From Ancylobacter sp. Lp-2 (GTDB taxonomy: Bacteria; Pseudomonadota; Alphaproteobacteria; Rhizobiales; Xanthobacteraceae), in the NCBI RefSeq assembly GCF_020523795.1, contig NZ_JAJALI010000001.1:496001-560000 (forward strand): a DNA stretch of 64,000 bases, written 5' to 3'. Position 1 is the first letter of the stretch. Every line of letters starts with the position of its first letter. Position numbers and translations under genes: made by a program. This document shows positions 17,775-29,747 of this stretch, one piece after another. Under the pieces are notes generated by a model. It was not told the origin of the DNA, made no database searches, and worked only from the letters and a program-made list of their open reading frames with translations.

Positions 17775-19094
17775 ATGCAGACCCATTTCTCGCTCGCCCA
17801 GCTCGCCGATCCGCAGGTCGCACGCTCCGAACAGATCCTGCGCGCGTGCGTGCATTGCGGCTTCTGCACCGCCACCTGCCCGACCTACGCGCTGCTCGGC
17901 GACGAGCTCGATTCACCGCGCGGGCGCATCTACCTGATCAAGGACATGCTGGAGAACGACCGGCCGGCCACCGCCGAGGTCGCCAAGCACGTCGATCGTT
18001 GCCTGTCCTGCCTGTCCTGCATGACCACCTGCCCGTCCGGGGTGCACTACATGCACCTCGTCGACCATGCGCGCGACCATATCGAGAAGACCTATAAGCG
18101 CCCCTTCCTCGACCGCACGCTGCGCGCGGTGCTGGCCAAGGTGCTGCCGAGCCGCTCGCTGTTCCGCCTGTCGCTCGCCGGCGCCATGCTGGCGCGGCCC
18201 TTCGCCGGGATGATCGGCCAGGTGCCCGGCCTCGCCCCGGTGGCCGCCATGCTGAAGCTGGCGCCGGCCCGCCCGTCGACCCGCTCGGCCAGCGAGAATG
18301 TGCGCCAGTTCCCGGCGCTGGGCGCCCGCCGCGCCCGCGTCGCGCTGCTCGATGGCTGCGCCCAGCCGGTGCTGCGGCCGGAGATCGACGAGGCGGCGAT
18401 CCGCCTGCTCACCCGCATGGGGGTGGAAGTGGTGCGGCCGAAGGGCGGTGGCTGCTGCGGCTCGCTCACCCATCACATGGGCAAGGAGGAGCCGGCGCTC
18501 GCCAATGCCCGCGCCAATGTCGACGCCTGGTGGCGGGAGATCAGCGGCGAGGGGCTCGACGCCATCATCATCACGACGTCCGGCTGCGGCACGACGATCA
18601 AGGATTACGGCCACATGCTGCGCCTCGAGCCGGCCTATGCCGAGAAGGCGGCCAAGGTCTCGGCACTGGCGAAGGATGTCAGCGAGTTCCTCGTCGAGCG
18701 CGAGCTGCCGGTGCCGGTTATCGAGGCGGGGATGCGCGTCGCCTACCATTCCGCCTGCTCGCTGCAGCACGGGCAGAAGGTGAAGACGGCGCCGAAGGAA
18801 TTGCTGGCCCGCGCCGGTTTCACCGTGCTGGAGCCGGCGGAAGGGCATCTGTGCTGCGGCTCGGCCGGCACCTACAACATCCTCCAGCCGGAGATCGCCG
18901 GCAAGCTGCGCGACCGCAAGGTGGCGAATATCGAGCGCACCCAGCCGCAGGTGATTGCCGCCGGCAATATTGGCTGCCTGACCCAGATCGGCGGCGGCAC
19001 CGCCATTCCGACCGTGCACACGGTCGAGCTGCTCGACTGGGCGACCGGCGGGCCCAATCCGTTGCCGGAGCCGTTCGCCGTAGCAGCGGAATGA
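17775..19094 (+). CDS. glcF: Glycolate oxidase iron-sulfur subunit GlcF
   Basis: GlcF (439 residues) passes electrons from the flavin subunits to the quinone pool. Two 4Fe-4S clusters are supported by the CxxCxxCxxxC motifs at residues 25-35 and 76-86. Two CCG domains follow: GGGCCGSLTHHMG and HLCCGSAGTYN, with the SGCGTT and SACSLQHG segments before the second. The start at 17775 follows the glcE stop by five bases; an upstream in-frame extension belongs to another reading of glcE and is not used. Confidence 0.94.
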   Translation: MQTHFSLAQLADPQVARSEQILRACVHCGFCTATCPTYALLGDELDSPRGRIYLIKDMLENDRPATAEVAKHVDRCLSCLSCMTTCPSGVHYMHLVDHARDHIEKTYKRPFLDRTLRAVLAKVLPSRSLFRLSLAGAMLARPFAGMIGQVPGLAPVAAMLKLAPARPSTRSASENVRQFPALGARRARVALLDGCAQPVLRPEIDEAAIRLLTRMGVEVVRPKGGGCCGSLTHHMGKEEPALANARANVDAWWREISGEGLDAIIITTSGCGTTIKDYGHMLRLEPAYAEKAAKVSALAKDVSEFLVERELPVPVIEAGMRVAYHSACSLQHGQKVKTAPKELLARAGFTVLEPAEGHLCCGSAGTYNILQPEIAGKLRDRKVANIERTQPQVIAAGNIGCLTQIGGGTAIPTVHTVELLDWATGGPNPLPEPFAVAAE

Positions 19095-19118
19095 GCCGGC
19101 GGCTCCAGGGAGACCGAC

Positions 19119-19487
19119 ATGATCGCCGTTATTTTCGAGGTCTGGCCGGCGGAAGGTGAGCGCGAGCACTATCTCGAACTCGCCGCCGCGCTGAAGGCCG
19201 ATCTTCAAGGCCGCGACGGCTTCGTCTCGGTGGAGCGCTTCGAGAGCCTCACCGAGCCCGGTAAGCTGCTGTCGCTGTCGATCTGGCGCGACGAGGAGGC
19301 GGTGCGCGCCTGGCGCTGCCTGCCCTCGCATCGCGTCGCGCAGGGTAAGGGCCGCGGCAAGGAGGGGCGCGGCGGCGTGTTCCGCGACTACCGGCTGCGG
19401 GTGGCCGCCATCCTGCGCGACTATGGCATGGAGGCGCGGGACGAGGCGCCGGACGACAGCCGCGCCGTGCATCCGCCGGCCTTGTAG
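19119..19487 (+). CDS. ABM-fold (antibiotic biosynthesis monooxygenase-like) protein
   Basis: A 122-residue protein with a dimeric ferredoxin-like ABM fold: it begins MIAVIFEVWPAEG, then the helix HYLELAAALKADL and the strand FVSVERFESL. Members act as quinol monooxygenases, heme-degrading enzymes or unknown small-molecule binders. CAGGGAGA lies six bases upstream of the ATG. It is the last gene of the glc operon, 24 bases after glcF. The role in glycolate metabolism is unknown. Confidence 0.75.
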   Translation: MIAVIFEVWPAEGEREHYLELAAALKADLQGRDGFVSVERFESLTEPGKLLSLSIWRDEEAVRAWRCLPSHRVAQGKGRGKEGRGGVFRDYRLRVAAILRDYGMEARDEAPDDSRAVHPPAL

Positions 19488-19559
19488 GCCGGCCCGGTAG
19501 TCCCTGTTCCCGCCCGAACTCGGCGACTGCCGCGTTCGGTTCCGTAAGTTCCGGCCGAG

Positions 19560-19587
19560 GGCGAAGCCGGAAACATCCGGCTTCGCC
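19560..19587. repeat. Perfect 12-bp inverted repeat with AACA loop
   Basis: GGCGAAGCCGGA (19560-19571) and TCCGGCTTCGCC (19576-19587) form a perfect stem with a four-base loop. It is not followed by a T run on either strand, so it is not a clear intrinsic terminator, though it sits 70 bases after the last gene of the glc operon. A further 7-bp stem (GCCGGCC/GGCCGGC) covers the stop codon of that gene at 19475-19493. Confidence 0.6.
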
Positions 19588-19762
19588 GGGAGGTGGCCGC
19601 GAGGCGAGGCGGGGCAAGGTGATCGCGGAGCGTCGGGGACCCCTCATTCCATCCCCCTTCCCATCGGGGAGCGGAGGCCCGGCCGGCGATCCGGGACGCG
19701 GATCAAGCGACAAGGTTGCGGGTAGCGACTATAGAGAAGCGTCCCCTGCCGCCGGATCGACC

Positions 19763-20779
19763 ATGCCCGAGACCTCCCGCCGTCCCCACCTGCTCGCCCT
19801 GTCTCTGGGCGGCACCATCACCATGACCGCCTCCGCCGCCGGCGGCATCGCGCCGACGCTGGGCGCCGCCGATCTGGTGGCGGCGGTGCCGGCGCTGGCC
19901 GAGATCGCCGAGATCGAGGCGCGCTCGCCGTTCCGGGTCGGCAGTTCCTCGCTGACGCTGGCCAACATTGCCGAGGTCGCCGCCGAGATCCGTGCCGCCT
20001 TCGCCGATGGTGTCGACGGCGCGCTGGTGATCCAGGGTACCGACACCATCGAGGAGACCGCCTTCGCGCTCGACCTCATGGTGCGCGACGACCGGCCGGT
20101 GGTGGTGATCGGCGCCATGCGCGGGCCGCAGCAGCCCGGCGCCGACGGGCCGGCCAATCTGCTGGCCGGCGCCATCGTCGCCGCGAGCCCGGAGGCGCGC
20201 GGCCTCGGCACGCTGGTGGTGCTGAACGACGAGATCCATGCCGCCCGCTATGTCCGCAAGGGGCACAGCGCGCTCACCTCCGCCTTCGTCTCCGACAATG
20301 GCGGTCCGCTCGGGCTGGTGGTGGAGGGGCGGGCGCGGCTCTTCTCCCGCGTCGGGCCGCTGGACCTCCCCGATCTACTGCCGGCGAGAGGTGCCACAGC
20401 CGATATCGACCTGCCGCCGGTGGCTCTGGTCAAGATCGGTATGGGCGATGACGGGCGGCTGCTGCCGGCCCTGCCCGGCCTCGGCTATCGCGGCGCGGTG
20501 ATCGAGGGTGCCGGCGCCGGCCATGTCCCCGGCGTGATGGCCGAGGCGGTCGGCGCGCTGGCGGGGGAGATGCCGGTGGTGCTGGCGAGCCGGACGCTCG
20601 GTGGTCCGGTGTTCGAGTGCACCTATGGCTATCCCGGCTCGGAGATCGACCTCATCGCGCGGGGCGTTCTTCCAGCGGGGCTGCTCTCGGCGCTGAAGGC
20701 GCGGCTCACGCTGGTGCTGGCGCTGAAGGCGGGGTTCCCGCGCGAGGCGGTCGCAGGGGTTTTCGCGGCGTTCCGATAG
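19763..20779 (+). CDS. L-asparaginase family protein
   Basis: A 338-residue amidohydrolase of the bacterial asparaginase/glutaminase family. The first threonine nucleophile is in LSLGGTITM and the second active-site signature in QGTDTIEET. The lysine partner is probably in NDEIHAARYVRKG. There is no clear signal peptide, so this is likely a cytoplasmic enzyme. The ATG at 19763 puts the LGGTI motif near the N-terminus as usual; the open frame extends 144 bases upstream without family features. It is transcribed alone. The 3' end is overlapped by the convergent gene as read. Confidence 0.9.
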   Translation: MPETSRRPHLLALSLGGTITMTASAAGGIAPTLGAADLVAAVPALAEIAEIEARSPFRVGSSSLTLANIAEVAAEIRAAFADGVDGALVIQGTDTIEETAFALDLMVRDDRPVVVIGAMRGPQQPGADGPANLLAGAIVAASPEARGLGTLVVLNDEIHAARYVRKGHSALTSAFVSDNGGPLGLVVEGRARLFSRVGPLDLPDLLPARGATADIDLPPVALVKIGMGDDGRLLPALPGLGYRGAVIEGAGAGHVPGVMAEAVGALAGEMPVVLASRTLGGPVFECTYGYPGSEIDLIARGVLPAGLLSALKARLTLVLALKAGFPREAVAGVFAAFR

Positions 20780-21272
20780 GTGGCGTCAGGCCGGGTGCTT
20801 CCATGGCTTGTAGAAGGGGCCATAGCTGAAGAGCAGGGGGGCCGAGCTTCAGAGCGCGCTGCTCGCCGAGATACAGCATCAATGGGCGCCGGCTCGGTGG
20901 GTCGTAGGTCAACCGGCATAGGCTGCCGGTGGGATCGAGCTTGGTGTCCGCCCACATCAGTTCGATGTCGAGCTGGCCGGGTTCGTGTTCGATCTTATAG
21001 CCGCCGATGCGCCAGCGCCGGTCGGTACCGATCTCGACGGATTTCTCTTCCTTCTCCTTTATCGAACTCTGGCCGACGCCGGCGGCATAGCCGCTTTGGG
21101 TGGTGCTGCCGTTCCAGGCGCTCTTGAACTGGAATGGCGAGGATTTCAGCGTGATCGGCACCCGCGCGATCAGTTCGGCGGCCGTGGCGGTGTCGAAGCT
21201 GTCGCCGTCCTCGACGAGGCCGTCGAGAAGGGCATGAATCACCCGCGGGTCGTCGACGTCGATTCTGGCCAT
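20706..21272 (-). CDS. Unrecognised protein, probably frameshifted near its C-terminus
   Basis: A soluble protein of unknown family (188 residues as read). The start at 21272 is supported by GGGAG seven bases upstream. Residues 1-145 look like a folded domain with a mixed composition (SPFQFKSAWNGSTT; WRIGGYKIEHEPGQLDIELM; RPLMLYLGEQ). After residue 145 the reading turns Pro/Ala-rich and runs 74 bases into the asparaginase gene. A run of six G at 20836-20841 marks the change. With one base fewer the frame reads LLFSYGPFYKPWKHPA and stops at 20786, seven bases clear of the asparaginase stop. I think that shorter ending is the real one, and the indel is either a sequencing error or a fresh mutation. 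Confidence 0.62.
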   Translation of the reverse strand: MARIDVDDPRVIHALLDGLVEDGDSFDTATAAELIARVPITLKSSPFQFKSAWNGSTTQSGYAAGVGQSSIKEKEEKSVEIGTDRRWRIGGYKIEHEPGQLDIELMWADTKLDPTGSLCRLTYDPPSRRPLMLYLGEQRALKLGPPALQLWPLLQAMEAPGLTPPIGTPRKPLRPPRAGTPPSAPAPA

Positions 21273-21337
21273 CGGCAATCTCCCGCGTGCCAACAGTCTG
21301 TCTTCGCGTCAGGGTTGTCAACGGGTGCGGCGGTCCT

Positions 21338-21370
21338 GCTCAAACGAAACGGGGCGCCCGAAGGCGCCCC
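21338..21370 (-). terminator. Rho-independent terminator of the rimP-pnp operon
   Basis: On the minus strand, GGGGCGCC and GGCGCCCC pair around a TTCG tetraloop (stem at 21351-21370), followed by GTTTCGTTTG. It lies 30 bases after the pnp stop. The UUCG loop is one of the most stable tetraloops. Confidence 0.82.
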
Positions 21371-21400
21371 GCTCATAAACTCCAAGGCGTGCGGCCGAGA

Positions 21401-23554
<2,154 letters not shown>

Positions 23555-23884
23555 GTCTGTCTCTGGCTTTCCGAAGAGGGGCCATGGGCAAGACGGCGGG
23601 AGGCTGCGTGGGTGCCGGGACCCGTTCCTGTCGGGGAAGTCGCAGGACTTCCGCGGAACCGGGCTCCGGCCACCGGGCGGGGCCCGGCCGTATCAGCCTC
23701 CGGCGATCCTGCCATGGCCGCCGCTTCTGTCGGACGCGGCGAGCCCCATGCCCGCCGCTTTTGCGTTCTCCGGAACCTGTTCCTCAGGCTCCAGTCTTTG
23801 TGAGGCGGCGCTGCGGATCATCCGCAGGCACCACCCTGATAGCGCACGAGGCCCGCACCGCATGGTGCGAGCCTCGGCGAAACA
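23555..23884. other. rpsO-pnp intergenic region
   Basis: About 330 bases without a gene. It holds the hairpin at 23847-23876 and several GC-rich self-complementary stretches. In E. coli this interval carries the pnp leader, cut by RNase III and used by PNPase to control its own mRNA; whether the same occurs here is inference. No promoter can be placed with confidence. Confidence 0.45.
23847..23876 (-). repeat. Hairpin 3' of rpsO
   Basis: CGAGGC and CGCACC pair with GGTGCG and GCCTCG around a four-base loop with one mismatch, giving a 12-bp stem. On the minus strand it starts 8 bases after the rpsO stop. No T tract follows, so it is more likely an mRNA-stabilising or processing hairpin than a full terminator. 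Confidence 0.55.
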
Positions 23885-24154
23885 TCAGCGGCGGATGCCG
23901 AGCCGCTGGATCAGCGACTTGTAGCGGGCTTCCTCGGTCTTCTTCAGATAGTCGAGGAGGCCACGGCGCGCGGACACCATCTTGAGCAGGCCGCGACGGG
24001 AATGATTGTCCTTCGCGTGGCCCTTGAAGTGGCCGGTGAGGTTGGTGATGCGCTCGGTGAGGATCGCAACCTGCACTTCCGCCGAACCGGTATCACCCGG
24101 CTTGGTGGCATATTCAGCGATGAGCGCCTGCTTGCGCTCCGGCGTGATCGACAT
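23885..24154 (-). CDS. rpsO: 30S ribosomal protein S15
   Basis: S15 (89 residues) is a primary binder of the 16S rRNA central domain. The sequence is standard: it starts [12 protein letters not shown], then [17 protein letters not shown] and [20 protein letters not shown], ending LIQRLGIRR. It lies between truB and pnp in the conserved order. The 238-base gap before it contains a 7-bp hairpin (GCGGACC/GGTCCGC at 24275-24292) and probably its own promoter. Confidence 0.97.
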   Translation of the reverse strand: MSITPERKQALIAEYATKPGDTGSAEVQVAILTERITNLTGHFKGHAKDNHSRRGLLKMVSARRGLLDYLKKTEEARYKSLIQRLGIRR

Positions 24155-24392
24155 CGGGTATCCTTTCCGGTTTTCGGTAATCGATGAGGCGGACCGCTTG
24201 CTGCGGGGCCGCCGTCTTCGCGGATCGGCCGGGCCGGGATGTCGTCCAGCGCGGTCGAAAAGCGAAAGGTTCGCGCGGACCGCTAGGTCCGCAACGCGGG
24301 CGCACCATACACGAAAACGCCCGTGTGGCTAGTGCCCGGTCCGAGCGGACCAAGCGGCCGGGGACCGGCATCCTCGGAAGGACGCCGGTCGT

Positions 24393-25457
24393 TCAGTTGC
24401 CGCCGCCGGGGTGGAAGATGCGCCGGGGGAAGATCTCCGCGCCCTCGGCGTCGCCGAGCGCCACCAGCCGGCCGCCGGCGGTGATGGCGACCGGGCCTTC
24501 GAGGATCGGTGCGTCGCGGCCGCGTAGGATGATCGACTGGCCGCGCGCGAGGCGCGCCGCATCCGCCGGGCTCACCCGCAGCGAGGGCAGGCTGTCGAGG
24601 CCGATCTCCACCGGGCGCAGCGCGGCGAAGGGCGGGGTCTCGCCATTATCCGCATGCATGGCGCGCAAGGCGTCGAGCGGGATCAGCTCCTCCTCGGCGA
24701 AGGTGCCGACCACGCTGCGGCGCAGGGCGGTGATGTGGCCGTGCGTGCCGAGCCGACGGCCGAAATCGCGGGCGAGCGAGCGCACATAGGTGCCCTTGCC
24801 GCATTCCGCCTCGAACACCGCGTGATCGGCATCCGGCATGTCGACGAGGTCGAGCCGGTGGATGATCACGGTGCGGGCGGCGAGCTCGACGGCGATGCCA
24901 TCGCGCGCCAGGTCATAGGCGCGCTCGCCATTGATCTTCAGCGCCGAGAAGGCGGGCGGCACCTGCTCGATTTCGCCGCGGAACGCCGGCAGGATGGCGA
25001 GGATGGCGTCGCGGTCCGGGCGGACCTCCGACTGCGCGACGGCCTGGCCCTCGCTGTCGTCGGTGTCGGTCTCGATGCCCCAGCGCACCGTGAAGCGGTA
25101 GATCTTGCGACTGTCCATCACGAAGGGCACGGTCTTGGTCGCCTCGCCGAGCGCGATCGGCAGGCAGCCGGAGGCGAGCGGGTCGAGCGTGCCGGCATGG
25201 CCGGCCTTCTTGGCCTGGAACAGCCATTTCACCGCGCCGACCGCCTGGGTGGAGGTCATGCCGACCGGCTTGTCCAGCAGCACCCAGCCGTCGATGTCGC
25301 GCTTCGGCCGCCGGGCCGGACGCTCGCGGCGGTCGCCTTTCGGCCCGCGCGGGCGGGCGTCGGCGGGGGCCGCGGCCGGGGCGGCGTTGGTCTCGTCGAT
25401 GATGGCGTCGTCGATGAGGGCCTCGGCGGTGGCGGCCTCGATCATGGGGGCGGTCAT
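24393..25457 (-). CDS. truB: tRNA pseudouridine(55) synthase
   Basis: TruB isomerises U55 in the T loop of tRNAs. The catalytic aspartate is D92 in [23 protein letters not shown] and [13 protein letters not shown] are further family motifs, and a PUA-like segment closes the chain. The protein is 354 residues, somewhat long because of an N-terminal extension of about 55 residues that is acidic, then Ala/Pro- and Arg-rich (about residues 1-53), probably disordered. The start overlaps the rbfA stop by four bases. Confidence 0.94.
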   Translation of the reverse strand: MTAPMIEAATAEALIDDAIIDETNAAPAAAPADARPRGPKGDRRERPARRPKRDIDGWVLLDKPVGMTSTQAVGAVKWLFQAKKAGHAGTLDPLASGCLPIALGEATKTVPFVMDSRKIYRFTVRWGIETDTDDSEGQAVAQSEVRPDRDAILAILPAFRGEIEQVPPAFSALKINGERAYDLARDGIAVELAARTVIIHRLDLVDMPDADHAVFEAECGKGTYVRSLARDFGRRLGTHGHITALRRSVVGTFAEEELIPLDALRAMHADNGETPPFAALRPVEIGLDSLPSLRVSPADAARLARGQSIILRGRDAPILEGPVAITAGGRLVALGDAEGAEIFPRRIFHPGGGN

Positions 25458-25891
25458 GCCTGATCGTCCTTGTTGTTCTCGTTGTCGTCCTGGTCGTCGT
25501 GATGGTCGAGATCGCGCGCCACGTCGGGCGAGCGCAGCAGCGCGTCGATGCGCGAGCCTTCCTCAAAGGAGGTGTCGATGCGGAAGCGCAGCTCCGGCAC
25601 GTATTTCAGCTCCACCCGGCGGGCGATCTCGCCACGCAACGGCTTGGCATTGGTCGCCAGCGCGTCGATGGCCGCCTTGGTGTCCTTGCCGCCGAGCGGC
25701 ATGACGAAGCAGGTGGCGATCTTCAGGTCCGGGCTCATCCGCACCTCGGGCACGGTGATCAGCACCTTCGACAAGGCCGGATCGGGCAGGTCACCGCGCG
25801 ACAGAATGTCGGACAGGGCATGGCGCACCAGTTCGCCGACGCGCAGCTGGCGCTGGCTCGGGCCGGTGCCCGAGCTCGCTTTGGTCTTCAT
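25454..25891 (-). CDS. rbfA: Ribosome-binding factor A
   Basis: RbfA helps mature the 5' end of 16S rRNA in the small subunit. The KH-like core is visible ([36 protein letters not shown]). The C-terminus carries an unusual tail rich in Asp, Asn and His ([15 protein letters not shown]). The ATG at 25891 is preferred because GAGGA lies 12 bases upstream; the ATG at 25903 directly abuts the same GAGGA and is a less likely start. It overlaps truB by four bases. Confidence 0.92.
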   Translation of the reverse strand: MKTKASSGTGPSQRQLRVGELVRHALSDILSRGDLPDPALSKVLITVPEVRMSPDLKIATCFVMPLGGKDTKAAIDALATNAKPLRGEIARRVELKYVPELRFRIDTSFEEGSRIDALLRSPDVARDLDHHDDQDDNENNKDDQA

Positions 25892-26042
25892 GGCGTTCAA
25901 CATTCCTCAACGCCCGCACCGGTGACGCCGGAAAGCGGGACGGCTTCGACCGGAGCCGACGGATTCGGACCGTCCGGCTCCCGCGGTAATTCTCAGGCGG
26001 CCGGGCGGCGAACCGTCCGGCCGTCGTGCCCTGCGGCAGGGG

Positions 26043-28913
26043 TCACAGCGTGCGCTGGACCACCTCGACGCGGTAGCATTCGATGACGTCGCCGGCGCGC
26101 ATGTCCTGGTAGTTCTCGAAGGACATGCCGCATTCCTGGCCGGACTGCACCACGTTGACCGCATCCTTGTAGCGGTTGAGCGTGGCGAGCTTGCCTTCGT
26201 GGATGACGACGCTGTCGCGGATGAGGCGGACATGCTGGCCGCGCTCGACGATGCCGTCGGTGACCAGGCAGCCGGCGACCTTGCCCACCTTGGAGACCGC
26301 GAAGATCTCCTTGATGAGGGCGTTGCCGAGCATGGTCTCGCGGTTGATCGGGGCGAGCAGGCCGCCCATCGCCGCCTTCACGTCATCCACCAGGTCGTAG
26401 ATGATGTTGTACTGGCGGATCTCGATGCCAGCACGGTCGGCCGCCTCGCGGGCTTCCTTGTTGGCGCGCACGTTGAAGGCGATGATCACCGCATTGGCGG
26501 TCTCGGCCAGCGTCACGTCGCTCTCGTTCACGCCGCCGGCGCCGGAGTGGATGATGCGGGCCTGCACCTCGTCGGTGCCGAGCTTCTCCAGCGAGGTGAC
26601 GATCGCTTCCACCGAACCCGAGACGTCGCCCTTGATGATCAGCGGGAATTCCTTGCGGCCCGCCGTCTTCGCCTGGCTCATCATCTGTTCCAGCGAGCCG
26701 CGGACGGTAGCGGAACGCGCCGCCGCCTTCTCGCGCTTCTGGTTCTTGCGGTAGTCGGTGATCTCGCGGGCGCGGGCTTCGCTCTCGACCACCGCGAGGC
26801 GGTCGCCCGCCTCCGGGGTACCGTTGAAGCCGAGCACCTCGACCGGCATGGACGGACCGGCCTCGCCGAGCTGTGCGCCCTTGTCGGAGATCAGCGCGCG
26901 CACGCGGCCCATCTCGGCGCCGGCGACGACGATGTCGCCGACATGCAGGGTGCCGCGCTGCACCAGCACGGTGGCGACCGGGCCGCGACCACGGTCGAGC
27001 TTCGCCTCGATGACGGTGCCTTCGGCCTCACGGTCGGGGTTCGCCTTGAGGTCGAGCACTTCCGCCTGCAGGCTGATCAGCTCGAGCAGCTTGTCGAGAT
27101 TGGTGTGGGCCTTGGCCGACACTTCCACTTCGAGCGTCTCGCCGCCCAGGCTTTCCACCTGGATCTCGTATTGCAGCAACTCGCTGCGCACGCGCTCCGG
27201 CTTGGCGTCCGGCTTGTCGATCTTGTTGATCGCCACGATCAGCGGCACGCCGGCGGCGCGCGCGTGACTGATGGCTTCCACCGTCTGCGGCATGACGCCG
27301 TCATCGGCCGCCACCACCAGCACCACGATGTCCGTCACCTTGGCGCCGCGGGCACGCATGGCGGTGAACGCCGCGTGGCCGGGCGTGTCGATGAAGGTGA
27401 TCTTGCCGCCGAGCGGCGAGGTCACCTGATAGGCGCCGATGTGCTGGGTGATGCCGCCGGCCTCGCCGGACACGACATTGGCCGAGCGCAGGGCGTCGAG
27501 CAGCGAGGTCTTGCCGTGGTCGACATGGCCCATGATGGTGACGACCGGCGGACGCGGCAGCAGGTTCTCCGGCGCGTCCGGCGTGTCGAACAGTCCTTCC
27601 TCGACGTCCGACTCCGCGACGCGGCGCACGGTGTGGCCGAGTTCCTCGGCGATCAGCTGGGCGGTGTCGGCGTCGATCACATCGGTGATCTTCACCATCT
27701 GGCCCTGCTTCATCAGCAGCCGGATGACGTCGACCGCGCGCTCGGCCATGCGGTTGGCGAGTTCCTGGATGGAAATCGTCTCCGGGACCGTGACCTCGCG
27801 GGAGATCTTTTCCTTGGTCTCGACATGCCGGTGGCCGCTCATGCGCTGGGTGCGGCGACGGAAGGCCGCGACCGAACGCTGGCGCTCCTCGTCGCCGGAC
27901 TGCGCCGTCACCAGGGTGAGGCGGCCGCGGTTCTTCTCGGCACCGGCGGCGGGACGCGCCGGCTTGGCGGGAACGACGGGACGCGCCGGGGCGCCGCCGG
28001 GACCACGACGGACGGGACGACGCTCGTCGTCTTCGGAATCCATCGCCGCATTGTTGCGCGGCGTGGCGACGCGCGGGGCGCCGGGAACGGCGGCCGGCGC
28101 CGAAGGTGCGGCAGCGGCGGGCGCGGCCGGGCGCGGCGCCGAGGCAGCGGCGGCCGGGGCCGCCTGGCTGGAGGCCTCCTCGCCGAAGCGCTTGCGCGCC
28201 TCCTGCTCGGACTTGCGCTTGGCCTCTTCCTCGAAGGCGCGACGCGCCTCTTCCTCGCGCTTGCGGGCCTCGGCGGCCTCGCGCTCGATCTTTTCGCGCG
28301 CCTCGCGCTCGGCGCGGCGGCGGGCTTCTTCCTCGGCGCGCTTGCGATCCTCGACCTCGCGCAGGCGCGCGTCCTGGAGGGCGGCGGCGCGGGCGCGGGC
28401 CTCCTCCTCGGTCAGCGAACGCAGCACCACGCCACCGGGGCGGCTGCCGGTGGGAGCCGGACGCGGTCCGGAATAGTTGGAGCCGGGCGAGGGCTGGGTA
28501 CGGCCCTGCATGGGCGGGCGCTGCGGCTGCTGCGACGTGCCGGCGGGACGGGCGCCCTGCTGCGGCGCCGATGCCGGGCGCGCAGCCTGAGGAGCCGGTG
28601 CGGGACGCGCGGCCTGGGGCGCCGGTGCGGGGCGCGGTGCCGACGGCGCGGGAGCGGCCGGAGCGGTCGTGACGGCGGGAGCCGCGGCAACGGGAGCGGC
28701 GGCGGCGGCCGGAGCGGAAGGCGCGGACGGAGCCTCGGGCTTCTCGCCCGGACCGATCACGCGCCGCTTCACCTTCTCGACCACCACGGACTTGGAGCGC
28801 CCATGGCTGAAGCTCTGGCGAACGACGCCCTGCTCGACAGGCCTCTTGAGCGTCAGGGTCTTGCCCTGGCCAACGCCCATCGTCTTCTCGCCGGGGTTCT
28901 TCGTATCGGTCAT
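26043..28913 (-). CDS. infB: Translation initiation factor IF-2
   Basis: IF-2 (956 residues) is a GTPase that brings initiator tRNA to the small subunit. The G domain shows [22 protein letters not shown] and NKIDKPDA, followed by the usual domains ending VVQRTL. The N-terminal third is a long Ala/Pro-rich and charged helical region ([17 protein letters not shown]). The start at 28913 ([10 protein letters not shown]) matches the common alphaproteobacterial N-terminus; the open frame upstream adds eight residues without support. It follows ylxR closely in the operon. Confidence 0.97.
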   Translation of the reverse strand: MTDTKNPGEKTMGVGQGKTLTLKRPVEQGVVRQSFSHGRSKSVVVEKVKRRVIGPGEKPEAPSAPSAPAAAAAPVAAAPAVTTAPAAPAPSAPRPAPAPQAARPAPAPQAARPASAPQQGARPAGTSQQPQRPPMQGRTQPSPGSNYSGPRPAPTGSRPGGVVLRSLTEEEARARAAALQDARLREVEDRKRAEEEARRRAEREAREKIEREAAEARKREEEARRAFEEEAKRKSEQEARKRFGEEASSQAAPAAAASAPRPAAPAAAAPSAPAAVPGAPRVATPRNNAAMDSEDDERRPVRRGPGGAPARPVVPAKPARPAAGAEKNRGRLTLVTAQSGDEERQRSVAAFRRRTQRMSGHRHVETKEKISREVTVPETISIQELANRMAERAVDVIRLLMKQGQMVKITDVIDADTAQLIAEELGHTVRRVAESDVEEGLFDTPDAPENLLPRPPVVTIMGHVDHGKTSLLDALRSANVVSGEAGGITQHIGAYQVTSPLGGKITFIDTPGHAAFTAMRARGAKVTDIVVLVVAADDGVMPQTVEAISHARAAGVPLIVAINKIDKPDAKPERVRSELLQYEIQVESLGGETLEVEVSAKAHTNLDKLLELISLQAEVLDLKANPDREAEGTVIEAKLDRGRGPVATVLVQRGTLHVGDIVVAGAEMGRVRALISDKGAQLGEAGPSMPVEVLGFNGTPEAGDRLAVVESEARAREITDYRKNQKREKAAARSATVRGSLEQMMSQAKTAGRKEFPLIIKGDVSGSVEAIVTSLEKLGTDEVQARIIHSGAGGVNESDVTLAETANAVIIAFNVRANKEAREAADRAGIEIRQYNIIYDLVDDVKAAMGGLLAPINRETMLGNALIKEIFAVSKVGKVAGCLVTDGIVERGQHVRLIRDSVVIHEGKLATLNRYKDAVNVVQSGQECGMSFENYQDMRAGDVIECYRVEVVQRTL

Positions 28914-28978
28914 TCGGTATCCGTTCCTGAGCATCACCGCCCCTTGCGGGATGCCTCAAATCTGTGCGCCAGCTTCGC

Positions 28979-29665
28979 TTATCCAGCGCGCCAGCTCTCG
29001 AGCCTTCTTACCCGCGCAAGAAACCCTGCGCTTGTCGGATGGGCGAGCAGCGCAGCATGTACCACATTTGCCCTGCCCAACGCCAAGTCCAATTGCACGC
29101 CTGACAAAGAGTTAACGAAGGCTATTTTCTTACCTTCGGCCTCGCCGACGCGCCGGGCGAGAGCATCGAGTTTCGCGACCCCGTCGCGCGCCGCGTCACT
29201 GGCGTGGACGAGAATGGCGGCGCCGCCCTGGAGCGCCTCCGCCACCTTGGTCGTGCCCGTCACCAGCCGCCCCGCCTTGTTGGCGAAGCTGAGGGCGCTG
29301 AACACATCCTTCTCCAGCAGGGCGTCGACCAGGTCGGCAAGACCCGGATCGACGCGGCCCTTGCCGCGAAAGGCGCGGCCGAAGGCCTTCTTCTTCACCG
29401 CCAGCGCCAGCTCGGAGCGGGTGGCCCCGACCCAGGCGCCGCGCCCGGGAAGCTTGGCGGCGAGGTCGGGCACCACCTGCCCGTCCGGCGCCACCACGAA
29501 ACGCAGCATCTCGTCGACCGGCCGCACGGTGCGGCTGGCCAGGCAGAGGCGCGACAGCTCCCGGCGGGCGGCGGCGGGACCGGCATCGGTCTCCTCCGCT
29601 CCGCCGACGGGCAGATCGTCGGTGGGGAGATCGTGCCTCCCGTCCTGGTCGCCCGCCTGCTGCAT
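28979..29665 (-). CDS. ylxR: YlxR-type RNA-binding protein (DUF448)
   Basis: A 228-residue protein between nusA and infB, the fixed place of ylxR. The DUF448 core [19 protein letters not shown] and the [32 protein letters not shown] stretch (split here by length) are clear. A second domain resembling the ribosomal L7Ae fold follows ([17 protein letters not shown]), as in many alphaproteobacterial members. Work in other bacteria links YlxR to RNase P RNA and transcription control; the role here is inferred. The ATG at 29665 is used; a GTG at 29683 is possible. Confidence 0.85.
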   Translation of the reverse strand: MQQAGDQDGRHDLPTDDLPVGGAEETDAGPAAARRELSRLCLASRTVRPVDEMLRFVVAPDGQVVPDLAAKLPGRGAWVGATRSELALAVKKKAFGRAFRGKGRVDPGLADLVDALLEKDVFSALSFANKAGRLVTGTTKVAEALQGGAAILVHASDAARDGVAKLDALARRVGEAEGKKIAFVNSLSGVQLDLALGRANVVHAALLAHPTSAGFLARVRRLESWRAG

Positions 29666-29747
29666 CGCTACGCGACACTCCACTCGCCGCCGGACCGGTA
29701 TGAGGCCAGAGCCGTTGCCGTCACCGGGACGCCGACGGCTCCAGGTC

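Noticed and set aside
13492-17916. A minus-strand open frame of 1,474 codons opposite the glycolate oxidase operon
   Set aside because: It is the antisense of glcD, the deaminase and glcE, all supported by motifs and ribosome binding sites. Long antisense frames are common at this GC content.
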